DNA of 64,000 bases from Clostridia bacterium (lineage in GTDB: Bacteria > Bacillota > Clostridia > Oscillospirales > Butyricicoccaceae). This document shows, piece after piece, positions 34,935 to 45,811 of this stretch. The translations under genes and the position numbers were made by a program. The stretch is taken from contig JAJPXP010000010.1 of NCBI GenBank assembly GCA_021205365.1, forward strand, positions 140,711 to 204,710, in the 5' to 3' direction. Position 1 is the first letter of the stretch, and each line of letters starts with the position of its first letter. The notes under the pieces were generated by a model. The model saw nothing but the letters and a program-made list of their open reading frames with translations, did not search any database and was not told the origin of the DNA.

Positions 34935-37199
34935 ATGGAAAACGAACTGCTGAGCATCAGCGGCACAGTTGATGCAGTCATTTATCAAAATGAAGATAAC
35001 GGCTATGCAGTCATCCGTATGATTGCGGAGGATGGCGAAGAAGTGACAGCAGTTGGTACATTGCCGCAGATCTGCCTTGGGGAAGAGCTGATGCTGACCG
35101 GGCACTGGGTGACGCATGCTTCTTATGGAGAGCAGTTTCAGACCGAATATTTTGAGCGCCGTATGCCTGCGACAGTCAAAGGCATTGCAGACTACCTGTC
35201 CTCCGGCATTATTAAGGGAATCGGTCCAAAGCTTGCAAGGAAAATTGCAGACCGTTTCGGCGAGGAAACCTTTTCCGTTATGGCAAATGAACCGGAACGG
35301 TTGAGCGGCATAACTGGCATTACGGCGCGGAAGGCAGAGGCAATTGGAGAGCAGTTCCGTCATCAGACCTCTATGCGCCGTCTGATGGAATTTCTGATGG
35401 AAAATCAGCTTCCGCCGCAGCTGGCGGCCCGGTTATATAAACGGTATAAGGAAGCTGCGATTGACCATGTGCTGGAAAATCCATATTTGCTGTGCGGGGA
35501 GGAATTTGAGGTTTCTTTTGATCTTGCAGATAATCTCGCCCTCTCACAGGGTATGCCATGGGACAGTACAGAACGTATTCAGGCTGGCATTTTATATACC
35601 CTGCAGTTTAATCTCAGTAACGGGCACACTTTCATTCCGAAAAATAAGCTTCTGGCAACTGCCAGCAGGCTGCTGCAGGATGAGGATGGATTTGAACCCG
35701 AGGCGGAGCTATTGGAAGCGAATTTCACTCAGCTGCAGGACAATGGACGGCTGGTTTGCGAGCATATCTGCCGCCGCGATGCAGTATACCTCAATCCCAT
35801 GCATGAAGCTGAAGTTTATGTTTCCGATTATCTGGCAGCTTTGTCCAATATGGAATATCAATACGAATTTGATGTAAAAGAGCTTCTGGATACGTTGGAG
35901 GAAAACCGTTCGATCACATATGCCCCGCGGCAGCGCCAGGCAATTGAATGGGCTGCAAAATATGGTCTGGTTATTTTGACAGGAGGGCCGGGTACTGGCA
36001 AGACGACAACGGTACGTGGTATGTTGGAATTTTATGATGCCATTGGATTGGATGTTGTGCTGGCAGCACCGACCGGACGCGCTGCAAAACGCCTCAGTGA
36101 ATTGTGCGATAGGGAAGCCAAGACCATCCATCGTCTGCTGGAAGCTGGCTACCGTGGAGCAGAAAGCAGGGCGGTTTTTGGCCGGAACAGGGACAACCAG
36201 CTGGAATGTGATGTGGTCATCCTTGATGAGGTTTCTATGATTGATATTGTACTGATGCAGGCATTGCTGGAAGCCTTGCGTCCGGAAACACGTTTAATCC
36301 TGGTGGGGGATGCGGATCAGCTGCCGCCAGTTGGACCGGGGAATTTTCTGCGTGACTGCATCGGTTCCACCCGTATTCATACCATTGAGCTGGACGAAAT
36401 TTTCCGTCAGGCGCAGCAGAGTGCCATTGTCCGCAATGCACATGCAATCAACCATGGGGAAATGCCTGTGAGCGGCGGACGGGATGGCGATTTCTTCATC
36501 ATGAAACAGCGGACACCGGAGGATGTCATGCGTACGGTTGTGGATCTGTGCCGCAAGCGTCTGCCGGATTATTATGGCTTCACACCGGATCAGATACAGG
36601 TTTTGACACCATCCAGACGTCAGGCAGCCGGAACGCAGCAGCTAAACCGTATGCTGCAGGAAGCATTGAATCCTGCCGATGCCGCAAAGCCGGAAAAACG
36701 GTATGGGGATACTGTTTTTCGGCTGGGTGACCGTGTGATGCAGGTGCGTAACAATTATGACATTGTTTGGGAAAAGGAAGACAATCCTGCGGAAGACGGT
36801 ACTGGTATGTTTAATGGCGATGTCGGGCGGATTATCGGTATTTCCCTGCAGGAAGAAAGTATGCTGATCCAGTTTGACGACAAGCTGGCACATTATACCT
36901 TTGATATGCTGAATGAGCTGGAGCTAGCCTATGCTATGACCGTACACAAATCGCAGGGCAGTGAATTTGAGGCCGTTATTGTTGCATTGCCAAACGGCAT
37001 AGGAAAGCGTCTTTTAACGCGGAATATACTGTATACAGCGATTACTCGTGCAAAGAAGCTGTTGGTGCTGGTGGGTGATCCGCATGTGACCGAAACAATG
37101 GTAAATACCAATACACGTAACCGCAGATACAGCGCATTGCGTGCACGGTTAATCCGTGGTATGCCGGGTCCGGAGCAATTGGGAATGGAGGAAGGATAA
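34935..37199 (+). CDS. recD2: ATP-dependent RecD-like DNA helicase (RecD2)
   Basis: GGPGTGKTTTVRGML Walker A; VILDEVSMIDI; AMTVHKSQGSEFEAVIV. Confidence 0.93.
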   Translation: MENELLSISGTVDAVIYQNEDNGYAVIRMIAEDGEEVTAVGTLPQICLGEELMLTGHWVTHASYGEQFQTEYFERRMPATVKGIADYLSSGIIKGIGPKLARKIADRFGEETFSVMANEPERLSGITGITARKAEAIGEQFRHQTSMRRLMEFLMENQLPPQLAARLYKRYKEAAIDHVLENPYLLCGEEFEVSFDLADNLALSQGMPWDSTERIQAGILYTLQFNLSNGHTFIPKNKLLATASRLLQDEDGFEPEAELLEANFTQLQDNGRLVCEHICRRDAVYLNPMHEAEVYVSDYLAALSNMEYQYEFDVKELLDTLEENRSITYAPRQRQAIEWAAKYGLVILTGGPGTGKTTTVRGMLEFYDAIGLDVVLAAPTGRAAKRLSELCDREAKTIHRLLEAGYRGAESRAVFGRNRDNQLECDVVILDEVSMIDIVLMQALLEALRPETRLILVGDADQLPPVGPGNFLRDCIGSTRIHTIELDEIFRQAQQSAIVRNAHAINHGEMPVSGGRDGDFFIMKQRTPEDVMRTVVDLCRKRLPDYYGFTPDQIQVLTPSRRQAAGTQQLNRMLQEALNPADAAKPEKRYGDTVFRLGDRVMQVRNNYDIVWEKEDNPAEDGTGMFNGDVGRIIGISLQEESMLIQFDDKLAHYTFDMLNELELAYAMTVHKSQGSEFEAVIVALPNGIGKRLLTRNILYTAITRAKKLLVLVGDPHVTETMVNTNTRNRRYSALRARLIRGMPGPEQLGMEEG

Positions 37200-37200
37200 T

Positions 37201-37836
37201 ATGTCCCTATTGTTTCCATCCCGGTGCATTTTCTGCGGGGAATGGATTTCCGAAAAGATGGGCGGTTTATGTAAGGAATGCAGGGAACAGGCAGAAGAAG
37301 ATAGTAAGACGGTATACTGCACACCGCCGGAGAATATAGATGGGTTGGTCTGTGCCGGACGATATCGGGGAAGCCTCAAGCGGGCAGTGATCCACATGAA
37401 ATTCCATGAATATGGCAGCCGGAACCTGCTGCCGCTGGTACAGCTGATGGCGCAGGCATGGGCGCTTCACAAAATGCCGGAACCTGATATCATCATTGGT
37501 GTTCCCATCAGTCCGCTGCGGCTCCGTACACGCGGATATAACCAAAGTGAGGAAATGGCAAAGTTGCTGGCGAACATGTGGAATATTCCGTTTGTGCCTG
37601 TCCTGCGGCGGCGTATGCTGTCGCAAATGCAGTCAAAGCTGACGGCTGATAAACGCTGGGACAATGCACGCCGATCATTTTATCTGCGCCGGAACATCCG
37701 GCTGGAGGGTAAGGCCGTTTTGCTGGTAGATGATATTGTCACAACCGGTGCTACAGCGAGCAGCTGTGCTGCACTGCTCCGGAAGGCAGGTGCACAATCC
37801 GTCTGGGTACTTGCCGCAGCGAAAGCTGGCGCATAA
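37201..37836 (+). CDS. comF: ComF family protein (phosphoribosyltransferase-like)
   Basis: N-terminal zinc cysteines, RGYNQSEEMAKLLA and VLLVDDIVTTGAT. Confidence 0.88.
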   Translation: MSLLFPSRCIFCGEWISEKMGGLCKECREQAEEDSKTVYCTPPENIDGLVCAGRYRGSLKRAVIHMKFHEYGSRNLLPLVQLMAQAWALHKMPEPDIIIGVPISPLRLRTRGYNQSEEMAKLLANMWNIPFVPVLRRRMLSQMQSKLTADKRWDNARRSFYLRRNIRLEGKAVLLVDDIVTTGATASSCAALLRKAGAQSVWVLAAAKAGA

Positions 37837-37978
37837 CAATTCCATATTTGTCGAACGAAATATCCATCATCCTGTGTATGATCGCGGACCGGACTGGCAT
37901 ATACTGTTGTATGACAGAATGGCACATAAGGAAGAGTTCTGATGCTTCAGAACCTTCCAGGAAAGCGAGGAACACAGG

Positions 37979-38998
37979 ATGTATGACTTTGCAATGGATT
38001 TAGGTACATCGTCGGTACTGTTGTACCGGCAGGGAAAAGGAATTATTTTGCGGGAACCATCGGTAGTTGCCATCCGCAGGCAGACTGGACAGGTTGTCAG
38101 TGTCGGGCAAAAGGCACGGGAAATGCTGGGACGCACCCCGGAAACGCTGCTTGCAGTCCGTCCGGTACGCGGCGGTGTGATTACGGATTGTGAAATTACA
38201 AGTGTGATGGCGCGAGCATTTCTAAAACGTGCCGGTGCAGGCAGTATGCTGCGGCCCAATTTGCTGATCTGTGTGCCGCCATTGGTTTCCGAGCTGGAGG
38301 AACGTGCGGTAGTAGATGCGGGCCTGCAGGCAGGTGCATCGAAAGTATATCTGATGGAGCAGCCGGTCGCGGCTGCCGCAGGAGCTGGCGTAGACCCGAA
38401 AAGTCCGAAAGGGACGCTTGTGGTGGACATCGGCGGCGGTACAACGGACATTGCTGTAATTTCCATGGGAGCTGTTGTACGGGCTGTGTCCATCCGCATT
38501 GCCGGGGACAGCTGTGACGATGCGATTCAGGCGTATCTGAAGCGTCAGCACGATTTGCTGATCGGGCTTTCCACAGCAGAACAGATTAAATGCAGCATCG
38601 GCGGCATTCTGCCGCGGGAGGAAAACCTGTCGATGACAGTACGGGGCAGAAGATTGTCCAGTGGACTTCCTGCCTGCGAAACCATTACATCCGAGGAACT
38701 GATTCCAGTCCTGCAGGAGCAGGCGGAGCAGATTCTGGCGGCAATTTGCGGCTTGATGGAGACAACACCGCCAGAGCTGGTAGGTGATTTGACGGAAACT
38801 GGAATTGTATTGGCAGGCGGCGGCTCCAAGCTGTACGGTATGGACCGATATTTATCCAGAGAGATGGGACTGGAAACCCATGCATCGGAAGACCCGGAAA
38901 TCTGTGTCATCATGGGGACAAGCCGTATTTTGGGCAATCTGAAACGTATGCAGGAAGGGCCGATCAATATAGCCAGACGGCGAAGAGGACTGGCATGA
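37979..38998 (+). CDS. mreB: MreB-like rod shape-determining actin homologue
   Basis: MDLGTSSVLLYRQGKGIILREPSVVAI; DIGGGTTDIAVISMG; no mreCD adjacent. Confidence 0.88.
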   Translation: MYDFAMDLGTSSVLLYRQGKGIILREPSVVAIRRQTGQVVSVGQKAREMLGRTPETLLAVRPVRGGVITDCEITSVMARAFLKRAGAGSMLRPNLLICVPPLVSELEERAVVDAGLQAGASKVYLMEQPVAAAAGAGVDPKSPKGTLVVDIGGGTTDIAVISMGAVVRAVSIRIAGDSCDDAIQAYLKRQHDLLIGLSTAEQIKCSIGGILPREENLSMTVRGRRLSSGLPACETITSEELIPVLQEQAEQILAAICGLMETTPPELVGDLTETGIVLAGGGSKLYGMDRYLSREMGLETHASEDPEICVIMGTSRILGNLKRMQEGPINIARRRRGLA

Positions 38999-39010
38999 CA
39001 AATGCATAAG

Positions 39011-39036
39011 AAAAAGCCGCTCATTGAGCGGCTTTT
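39011..39036. terminator. Bidirectional terminator between mreB and murC
   Basis: aaaagccgctca-t-tgagcggctttt. Confidence 0.85.
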
Positions 39037-39055
39037 GTGCGGTTGTCTTGTACAT

Positions 39056-40435
39056 TTAATCCTTTGCGCAGATGGCAGAGCCGATGGAGTTGACATTGCC
39101 TGCACCCATGGTGATAATCAGATCACCTGGTTGCGCAATTTCCAGCAGACGGGCTTCAATTTTTTCAAAGGAATCATAGTATTCGCCGCCATCCAGAGCA
39201 TCGGAGATATCCTTGGAACTGATGCCAAAGGTATTCTGCTCACGCGCTGCATAGATATCAGCCAGGATTGCTTTATCGCACAGCTTCAAAGCTTCGATGA
39301 ACTGCGGCAGCAGTGCCTTGGTACGCGAATAGGTATGCGGCTGGAATACGCAGAGGATGCGGTCATAATCCATCTCACGTGCGGTTTTCAGGGTAGCCAT
39401 CATTTCTGTCGGATGATGTGCGTAATCATCGATGACCATAGTACCTTTTGGGGTGCGTCCAGTGAGCTGAAAGCGGCGGGAGGAGCCGGTAAACTGCTTC
39501 AAACCTTCTGCGGAAGCAGCAGCATCCAGACCGAGGAATGTGCAGACCGCGCAGGAAGCCAGTGCGTTCATCATATTATGGTAGCCCGGTACGGACAGAT
39601 CAACGTGCGTAAACAGCTTGCCCTTATGCATGACATCAAAGCTGTAATAGCCGTGGCGGTCCGTGACATTTTCGGGATAAACATCCGCATCCGGTGTGGA
39701 GCCGAAGGTGATACAGGTACGGTCAATGCCTTCCACAGCCTTCAGCGCGTTGGCAGAATCGTTGTTGACAACGATGGCGCCCGTTTCCGGGACCAGTTCG
39801 CAGAACCGATGGAAGGAATGGATAATATCATCGATATCCTTGAAGAAATCCAGATGGTCTGCATCAACATTCAGTACAACAGCAACCGTTGGATGGAAGC
39901 TGAGAAATGAATTGGTGTACTCGCAGGATTCTGCGATAAAGCAGTCATGGGAACCAATGCGCAGGGTGCCGCCAATTGCCGGGAGGTCGCTGCCTACCAT
40001 AACAGTCGGGTCAATGCCGCACTGCATACCGATCAGGGTCAGCATAGAAGTTGTGGTAGTCTTGCCATGGGTACCGGAGATACAGACAGCATCCCGATAG
40101 GCAATCATAATAGAACCCCATGCCTGTGCGCGTTCCACAACGGGAATACCCAGTTCACGGGCATGAGCGATTTCCGGGTTATCATCATGTACTGCTGCGG
40201 TACGGATGATGAGGTCAGCACCTTCTACGTTTTCCGGGAGATGTGCATATGTAATCTTTGCACCAAGGGCAGTCAGCTTGTCCGTGACATGGGACTGTGC
40301 ACGGTCGGAGCCGGAAACCTTTGCACCGAGATGCAGCAAAAGCTCTGCCAGTGCGGACATCGAAACACCGCCGATGCCAACAAGATGAATGGACTTATGA
40401 TCTGTTACATAAGACTGTAAAGAAAAGTCGGACAT
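39056..40435 (-). CDS. murC: UDP-N-acetylmuramate--L-alanine ligase
   Basis: MSDFSLQSYVTDHKSIHLVGIGGVSMSALAELL; ISGTHGKTTTTSM. Confidence 0.95.
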   Translation of the reverse strand: MSDFSLQSYVTDHKSIHLVGIGGVSMSALAELLLHLGAKVSGSDRAQSHVTDKLTALGAKITYAHLPENVEGADLIIRTAAVHDDNPEIAHARELGIPVVERAQAWGSIMIAYRDAVCISGTHGKTTTTSMLTLIGMQCGIDPTVMVGSDLPAIGGTLRIGSHDCFIAESCEYTNSFLSFHPTVAVVLNVDADHLDFFKDIDDIIHSFHRFCELVPETGAIVVNNDSANALKAVEGIDRTCITFGSTPDADVYPENVTDRHGYYSFDVMHKGKLFTHVDLSVPGYHNMMNALASCAVCTFLGLDAAASAEGLKQFTGSSRRFQLTGRTPKGTMVIDDYAHHPTEMMATLKTAREMDYDRILCVFQPHTYSRTKALLPQFIEALKLCDKAILADIYAAREQNTFGISSKDISDALDGGEYYDSFEKIEARLLEIAQPGDLIITMGAGNVNSIGSAICAKD

Positions 40436-40648
40436 GAATAAAATGCCTCCAATAAGATCGAGAACCATGCGGACATGCCGCAGGATTTTCGTGTAATCAT
40501 GAAAATGTATCAAAACCGATATGATACAATTCGATAACGGAGCAAAATCCGTTGTGTATATTATATGACAAATCGGAAAGAATATAAATAGATTATGCCA
40601 AGAAAAATGGTTACAATATGGTAAAATTGGTAAAAGGAGTACACAACA

Positions 40649-40933
40649 ATGGAAATCACGGACATTCATTTCCGGCAATTTTATCGCAACGGCAAGCTGC
40701 GTGCATTGGTATCTGTTACCTTTGACCGCACGTTTGCGGTTCATGACATTAAAATTATCGATGGGTCGGACAGGTTGTTTCTTGCCATGCCGTCGCGCCG
40801 GATGCCGGACGGGCAGTATCGGGACATTGTCCATCCGATTGGCCCGGTGATGCGGGAGGAATTGGAGCAAAAGGTTTTGGGGGAATACCGGCGTACCGTT
40901 TCCCGGTTATCCGGGCAGACATATACAGGCTGA
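40649..40933 (+). CDS. spoVG: SpoVG family septation protein
   Basis: MEITDIHFRQFYRNGKLRALVSVTFDRTFAVHDIKIIDGSDRLFLAMPSRR. Confidence 0.92.
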   Translation: MEITDIHFRQFYRNGKLRALVSVTFDRTFAVHDIKIIDGSDRLFLAMPSRRMPDGQYRDIVHPIGPVMREELEQKVLGEYRRTVSRLSGQTYTG

Positions 40934-41006
40934 GCAATATTGGGAAAGATAGCCGTTGCACTTCGCGTCCGAATAAGGTAAAATGTATCGATGAGGAGTG
41001 TGATAC

Positions 41007-42209
41007 ATGAAGATTCTGCTGCTGACAGTCACTGCCGGCTATGGGCATCACGCCACAGCAAAGGCGCTGGCTGATTTATTTGGGGAAAAAGGCGCTGAGA
41101 CAAAAATTATAGATGTATATGAATATATCAGTAAAATGATACAAAAAGCACTGGCAAAGGGGTATTTGCTGTCCTCGAAATATACACCTGAATTATATCG
41201 GCTGTTTTATGATAAGACGACAAAGAACAAGGACAAGCTGAACAAAATGAATGTTGTCAAGCTGGTGAATACCCTTGGCGCATTCAAATTCGAACATTTT
41301 GTAGATGATTTTGAACCGGATGCCATTGTGTGCACTCATGTGCTGGCGGCCCATCTGGTCAGCCAGATGAAACAGCGTAATATGGTGACTGCGCCCAGTA
41401 TAGGCATTGCGACCGATTATTGTATTCATCCCTATTGGGAAGATGTCCTGCATATGGACGGGCTGGTAACGGCAAGTGAGCTGATTACACACACAGCTGT
41501 AAAACGCGGCATCCCGGAGGAACGTATCCTGCCGTTTGGTATCCCGATTCATCCGAAGTTCAACCGGAACATTTCGCGTGAGGAGGCCTGCGAGCAGCTT
41601 GGGCTTGCGCCGGAACGTTCCACCAGTTTGGTGAGGAGCGGAAGCATGGGATACGGTAACAGTACAAAAATTGTGAAGCAGATTACAGAGCTGGGAATAG
41701 ATTTCCAGATTTTAGCTGTTTGTGGCAACAATAAACGTACTTATAACCGCCTGTGTGCCTTTCAGGAGGAATATCAAGGCGGATGTCGGATCAATGTCAT
41801 GGGGGTTGCGGATAATGTGGAGGTTCTGATGAGTGCATCCGACTGCATTATTACCAAGCCAGGCGGGCTGACCGTATCGGAATCCATCGCAAAGGGATTG
41901 CCCATGATTCTGATTCATCCGATCCCGGGACAGGAAGAACGCAATGTGGAATTTTTGATGAATAATGGCATTGCATCCAGAGTAACCAAGACCTTTCCGC
42001 TGGATGATGCGTTGTACCACTTATTCCACAGTCCGGTGCGCCTGCGTACTGTGCATGAGACAATCCGTGCGATTGGGCATCCGGATGCGGCGGAGCGTCT
42101 GGTGGATTATGTCATGGAGCTGGTGTACAAGCGGGAGCAGGCAGCGCTGCCAGAGCAAATAGCAGAAACTGCTGCAAAGACGGAGGAAAATCCTGCGGCA
42201 GGTGAATAG
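41007..42209 (+). CDS. MGDG synthase/UgtP-like diacylglycerol glycosyltransferase
   Basis: TVTAGYGHHATAKALAD N-terminus and KPGGLTVSESIAKGLPMILIHPIPGQEERNVEFL. Confidence 0.9.
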   Translation: MKILLLTVTAGYGHHATAKALADLFGEKGAETKIIDVYEYISKMIQKALAKGYLLSSKYTPELYRLFYDKTTKNKDKLNKMNVVKLVNTLGAFKFEHFVDDFEPDAIVCTHVLAAHLVSQMKQRNMVTAPSIGIATDYCIHPYWEDVLHMDGLVTASELITHTAVKRGIPEERILPFGIPIHPKFNRNISREEACEQLGLAPERSTSLVRSGSMGYGNSTKIVKQITELGIDFQILAVCGNNKRTYNRLCAFQEEYQGGCRINVMGVADNVEVLMSASDCIITKPGGLTVSESIAKGLPMILIHPIPGQEERNVEFLMNNGIASRVTKTFPLDDALYHLFHSPVRLRTVHETIRAIGHPDAAERLVDYVMELVYKREQAALPEQIAETAAKTEENPAAGE

Positions 42210-42216
42210 AGAAGCA

Positions 42217-42260
42217 GAAAACCACGCTTTACCGAAGATGCGGTAGAACGTGGTTTTTTA
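42217..42260 (+). terminator. Rho-independent terminator
   Basis: aaaaccacg...cgtggttttt. Confidence 0.8.
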
Positions 42261-42316
42261 TATGTCTTTATTGTATTATCTATTTACAATAGCTGCATGA
42301 AAACCATGCAGAATCA

Positions 42317-43642
42317 TTATTTTGTACCGTGCTGCTTCTTCCAAAGCTTGATCTGTTCCAGACGGTTTTTATATTTTGCTTCGAGGCCCTGCTCGGTGGG
42401 ATGGTAATATTTCTTCCCCAGCAGAGAGTCCGGCAGGCATTGCATATTGGTCAGCTTGTCCGCAGTGTTATGGGCGTACTGGTAACCCTTGCCATAATCC
42501 AGTTCTTTCATCAGGCGCGTCGGCGCATTGCGGATGACCAACGGTACCGGCTCGGCCAGCTGCGATACGGCGTCCCTCTTAGCGGTTTCATATGCCATGT
42601 ACAGTGCATTGGATTTGGGCGCCATGGACATATAGACAACTGCCTGCGTCAGATGAACGGAGCATTCCGGCATACCGATGAAATGGCATGCCTGATAAGC
42701 GGCAACCGCGATTTCCAATGCCCTGGGGTCGGCAAGCCCGATATCTTCGCTGGCAAACCGGGTCACCCGGCGGGCAACATATAGCGGGTCTTCCCCGGCT
42801 TCCAGCATACGTGCAAGCCAGTATACAGCAGCATCGGGGTCGGAATTACGCATGGATTTGTGCAGCGCAGAGATCAGGTTATAATGCTCCTCGCCGGTTT
42901 TGTCATACAGCAGGGATTTTTTAGCAATGCATTGTTCCAATGTTTCTGCGGAAACTGTGATGGTATCTCCGTCCGTATCGCCGTTTAAAACCACCATTTC
43001 CAGCGTAGAAAGTGCAGTTCTGGCATCGCCATTGGCGAAATTTGCGATCATTTCCAGCATGTCATGGGAGATGCGGACGGTTTGCTTTCCAAAGCCCCTT
43101 GGGTCATGCAGGGCGCGGGAAAGCAAAGCGGTCAGCTCTTCTGTTTTGAGCGCCTGCAGGACAAAGACCTTACAGCGGGACAGCAATGCACCATTGACTT
43201 CAAAGGATGGATTTTCCGTTGTAGCGCCGATCAAAATAATGCTGCCCTTTTCGACAAATGGCAGAAATGCGTCCTGCTGCGCTTTGTTAAAACGGTGGAT
43301 CTCGTCTACAAAAACGATGGTTTTATCCCCGAAGCGGCGGTTGTCCTCTGCACGCTGCATCACGGTGCGGATTTCCTTGATGCCGCTGGTGACAGCAGAA
43401 AAATCGATAAAGGATGCCCTCGTCCGGTTGGCAATGATACGCGCAAGGGTGGTCTTGCCAACGCCCGGAGGCCCCCAGAAAATCATGGAGGAAATGCGGT
43501 CAGCTTCAATCAGATGGCGAAGCACCTTTCCTTCGCCCAGCAGATGGGTTTGCCCCGCAAATTCCTCCAATGATTGCGGGCGAAGCCGGGCTGCCAACGG
43601 CTGGGTATCGGCGCTGCCAAAAAGTGTCTGCTGTTCCATCAC
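42317..43642 (-). CDS. rarA: Replication-associated recombination protein A (RarA/MgsA)
   Basis: LARIIANRTRASFIDFSAVTSGIKEIR; FWGPPGVGKTTLA Walker A. Confidence 0.94.
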   Translation of the reverse strand: MMEQQTLFGSADTQPLAARLRPQSLEEFAGQTHLLGEGKVLRHLIEADRISSMIFWGPPGVGKTTLARIIANRTRASFIDFSAVTSGIKEIRTVMQRAEDNRRFGDKTIVFVDEIHRFNKAQQDAFLPFVEKGSIILIGATTENPSFEVNGALLSRCKVFVLQALKTEELTALLSRALHDPRGFGKQTVRISHDMLEMIANFANGDARTALSTLEMVVLNGDTDGDTITVSAETLEQCIAKKSLLYDKTGEEHYNLISALHKSMRNSDPDAAVYWLARMLEAGEDPLYVARRVTRFASEDIGLADPRALEIAVAAYQACHFIGMPECSVHLTQAVVYMSMAPKSNALYMAYETAKRDAVSQLAEPVPLVIRNAPTRLMKELDYGKGYQYAHNTADKLTNMQCLPDSLLGKKYYHPTEQGLEAKYKNRLEQIKLWKKQHGTK

Positions 43643-43856
43643 ATTTTCCTCCCAACTGTATTAGATAAAAATATTATACTGCGAAGGAAAAAGGGGTGCA
43701 AGATATTCTATCACAGATATGGAGGGCATCCCGGCTGGCAAAAGAAATTGACTTTTTGTTTCTGTTGTGATACTTTTATAGGAAAAGAACAACGCTTTAA
43801 ACTGACAAAGAAAATGCTTTAAGAGATTACATAGAGGAAGGATAGAGAACAGGAAC

Positions 43857-45494
43857 ATGCCTATTACAGATTTATTGGAAAAAAACAGCAAGCTGTATGG
43901 CGACGACGTTGCACTTGTTGAATTGAATCCTGAAATTCAGGAAATCCGCCGTGTGACATGGAAGGAATTTGACCTGATGGAGCCGACGCCGGCTACCAGC
44001 TACCGCCGTGAAATCACATGGAGCGTATTTGATGAAAAAGCAAACCGTTTTGCAAATCTGCTGCTCAGCCGTGGCATCAAAAAGGGGGATAAGGTAGCAA
44101 TCCTGCTGATGAACTGCCTGGAATGGCTGCCGATTTACTTCGGTGTCCTGAAAACTGGCGCACTCGCAGTCCCGTTTAATTTCCGTTATGATACTGATGA
44201 GATCAAATACTGTGCTGATCTGGCAGAGGTCGACGTGATTGTATTCGGCAGCAACTTTATCGGGCGTCTGGAGCCGATTGCAGATGAACTGGGCCGGAAG
44301 CGGCTGATGTTCTATCTGGGTGAGGGAGGCTGTCCAACTTGGGCAGAGAATTACGCTTCTCTGGCAGCCAATTGTTCCAGCCAGGCACCACTGATTGATA
44401 TCCGTGATGAAGATGATGCGGCAATTTACTTTTCCTCCGGCACTACGGGCTTTCCAAAGGCAATCCTGCATAACCATGAAAGCCTGATGCATTCCGCACG
44501 TGTGGAGCAGGCACATCATGGCCAGACCAAGGATGATGTATTCCTCTGCATTCCGCCGCTGTACCACACTGGCGCAAAAATGCACTGGTTCGGCAGTCTG
44601 ATTTCCGGCGGCAAGGCAGTATTGCTGAAGGGTACCAAACCAAAGTACGTACTGGAAGCAGTTTCGCAGGAGAAGTGTTCCATTGTTTGGCTGCTGGTTC
44701 CGTGGGCACAGGATATTCTGGATGCACTGGACCGCGGTGATTTCAAGCTGGAGGATTATACGCTGGAGCAGTGGAGACTGATGCATATTGGCGCACAGCC
44801 GGTACCACCGTCCCTGATCCGCCGCTGGAAGAAGTATTTCCCAAAACATCAGTATGATACCAACTATGGCCTGAGTGAATCCATTGGACCGGGCTGTGTC
44901 CACCTGGGTGTGGAAAATATCCATAAGGTTGGCGCAATTGGCGTTCCGGGCTTTGGCTGGAAAGCAAAGATTGTGGATGAAAACGGCGAAAACGTCAAAC
45001 AGGGCGACGTAGGTGAGCTGTGCGTGAAGGGACCTGGCGTCATGACCTGTTATTACCGTGATGAAAAAGCGACCGCAGAGACGCTCAGAGACGGATGGCT
45101 GTTTACCGGGGATATGGCAATGCAGGATGAGGACGGCTTCTATTTCCTCGTAGACCGCAAAAAGGATGTCATTATCAGCGGCGGCGAAAATATTTATCCG
45201 GTTCAGATTGAGGATTTCCTGCGTGCATATCCGTCCATCAAGGACGTTGCCGTTATTGGTATGCCGGATCAGCGCCTGGGTGAGATCACGGCGGCGATTA
45301 TTGAAATCAAGGAGGGCTTTACCTGCACGGAAGCGGAAATCCGTGAATTTTGTATGAAGCTGCCGCGCTATAAGCGTCCGGTCAACATCATCTTTGCTGA
45401 TATTCCGCGCAATCCGACCGGCAAAATTGAAAAGCCGAAGCTCCGTCAGATCTATCGCGTGGAAAATCTGGTTGCGAAGGAAAACCAGGGCTGA
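43857..45494 (+). CDS. Class I adenylate-forming acyl-CoA ligase
   Basis: YFSSGTTGFPKAILHNHESL; GELCVKGPGVMTCYYRDEKATAE; FFLVDRKKDVIISGGENIYP-type motif. Confidence 0.9.
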   Translation: MPITDLLEKNSKLYGDDVALVELNPEIQEIRRVTWKEFDLMEPTPATSYRREITWSVFDEKANRFANLLLSRGIKKGDKVAILLMNCLEWLPIYFGVLKTGALAVPFNFRYDTDEIKYCADLAEVDVIVFGSNFIGRLEPIADELGRKRLMFYLGEGGCPTWAENYASLAANCSSQAPLIDIRDEDDAAIYFSSGTTGFPKAILHNHESLMHSARVEQAHHGQTKDDVFLCIPPLYHTGAKMHWFGSLISGGKAVLLKGTKPKYVLEAVSQEKCSIVWLLVPWAQDILDALDRGDFKLEDYTLEQWRLMHIGAQPVPPSLIRRWKKYFPKHQYDTNYGLSESIGPGCVHLGVENIHKVGAIGVPGFGWKAKIVDENGENVKQGDVGELCVKGPGVMTCYYRDEKATAETLRDGWLFTGDMAMQDEDGFYFLVDRKKDVIISGGENIYPVQIEDFLRAYPSIKDVAVIGMPDQRLGEITAAIIEIKEGFTCTEAEIREFCMKLPRYKRPVNIIFADIPRNPTGKIEKPKLRQIYRVENLVAKENQG

Positions 45495-45631
45495 TGCTTT
45501 GCATGGCATATATGAGCTTCCGCGTGATAACAGAAACTTTTTGCACACAGAACAGGGCGGGCTGAGGGAGGCTTTGTGACAAATCATCTTGTTTTACTAT
45601 TTTACATCCCGCGTGTTGGTTGACACAGATA

Positions 45632-45667
45632 ACGGCTCCTGCTTTTGGCAGGAGCCTGCTTTTTTTG
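45632..45667 (+). terminator. Rho-independent terminator
   Basis: ggctcctgc-ttttg-gcaggagcc then tgcttttttt. Confidence 0.85.
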
Positions 45668-45811
45668 CAGCTTTTCGGTGAAAGAACGGGTGGCTTTTGG
45701 TGAAATTCACAAAAAAGTGGTTTACTGTCATGCTTTGTTGTGTTAAACTTAATCTTAAAGGCGTCATAAATTTAGCTGTCATTTTCCGGCAGCAGCAGGA
45801 GGGAGTGCCGT

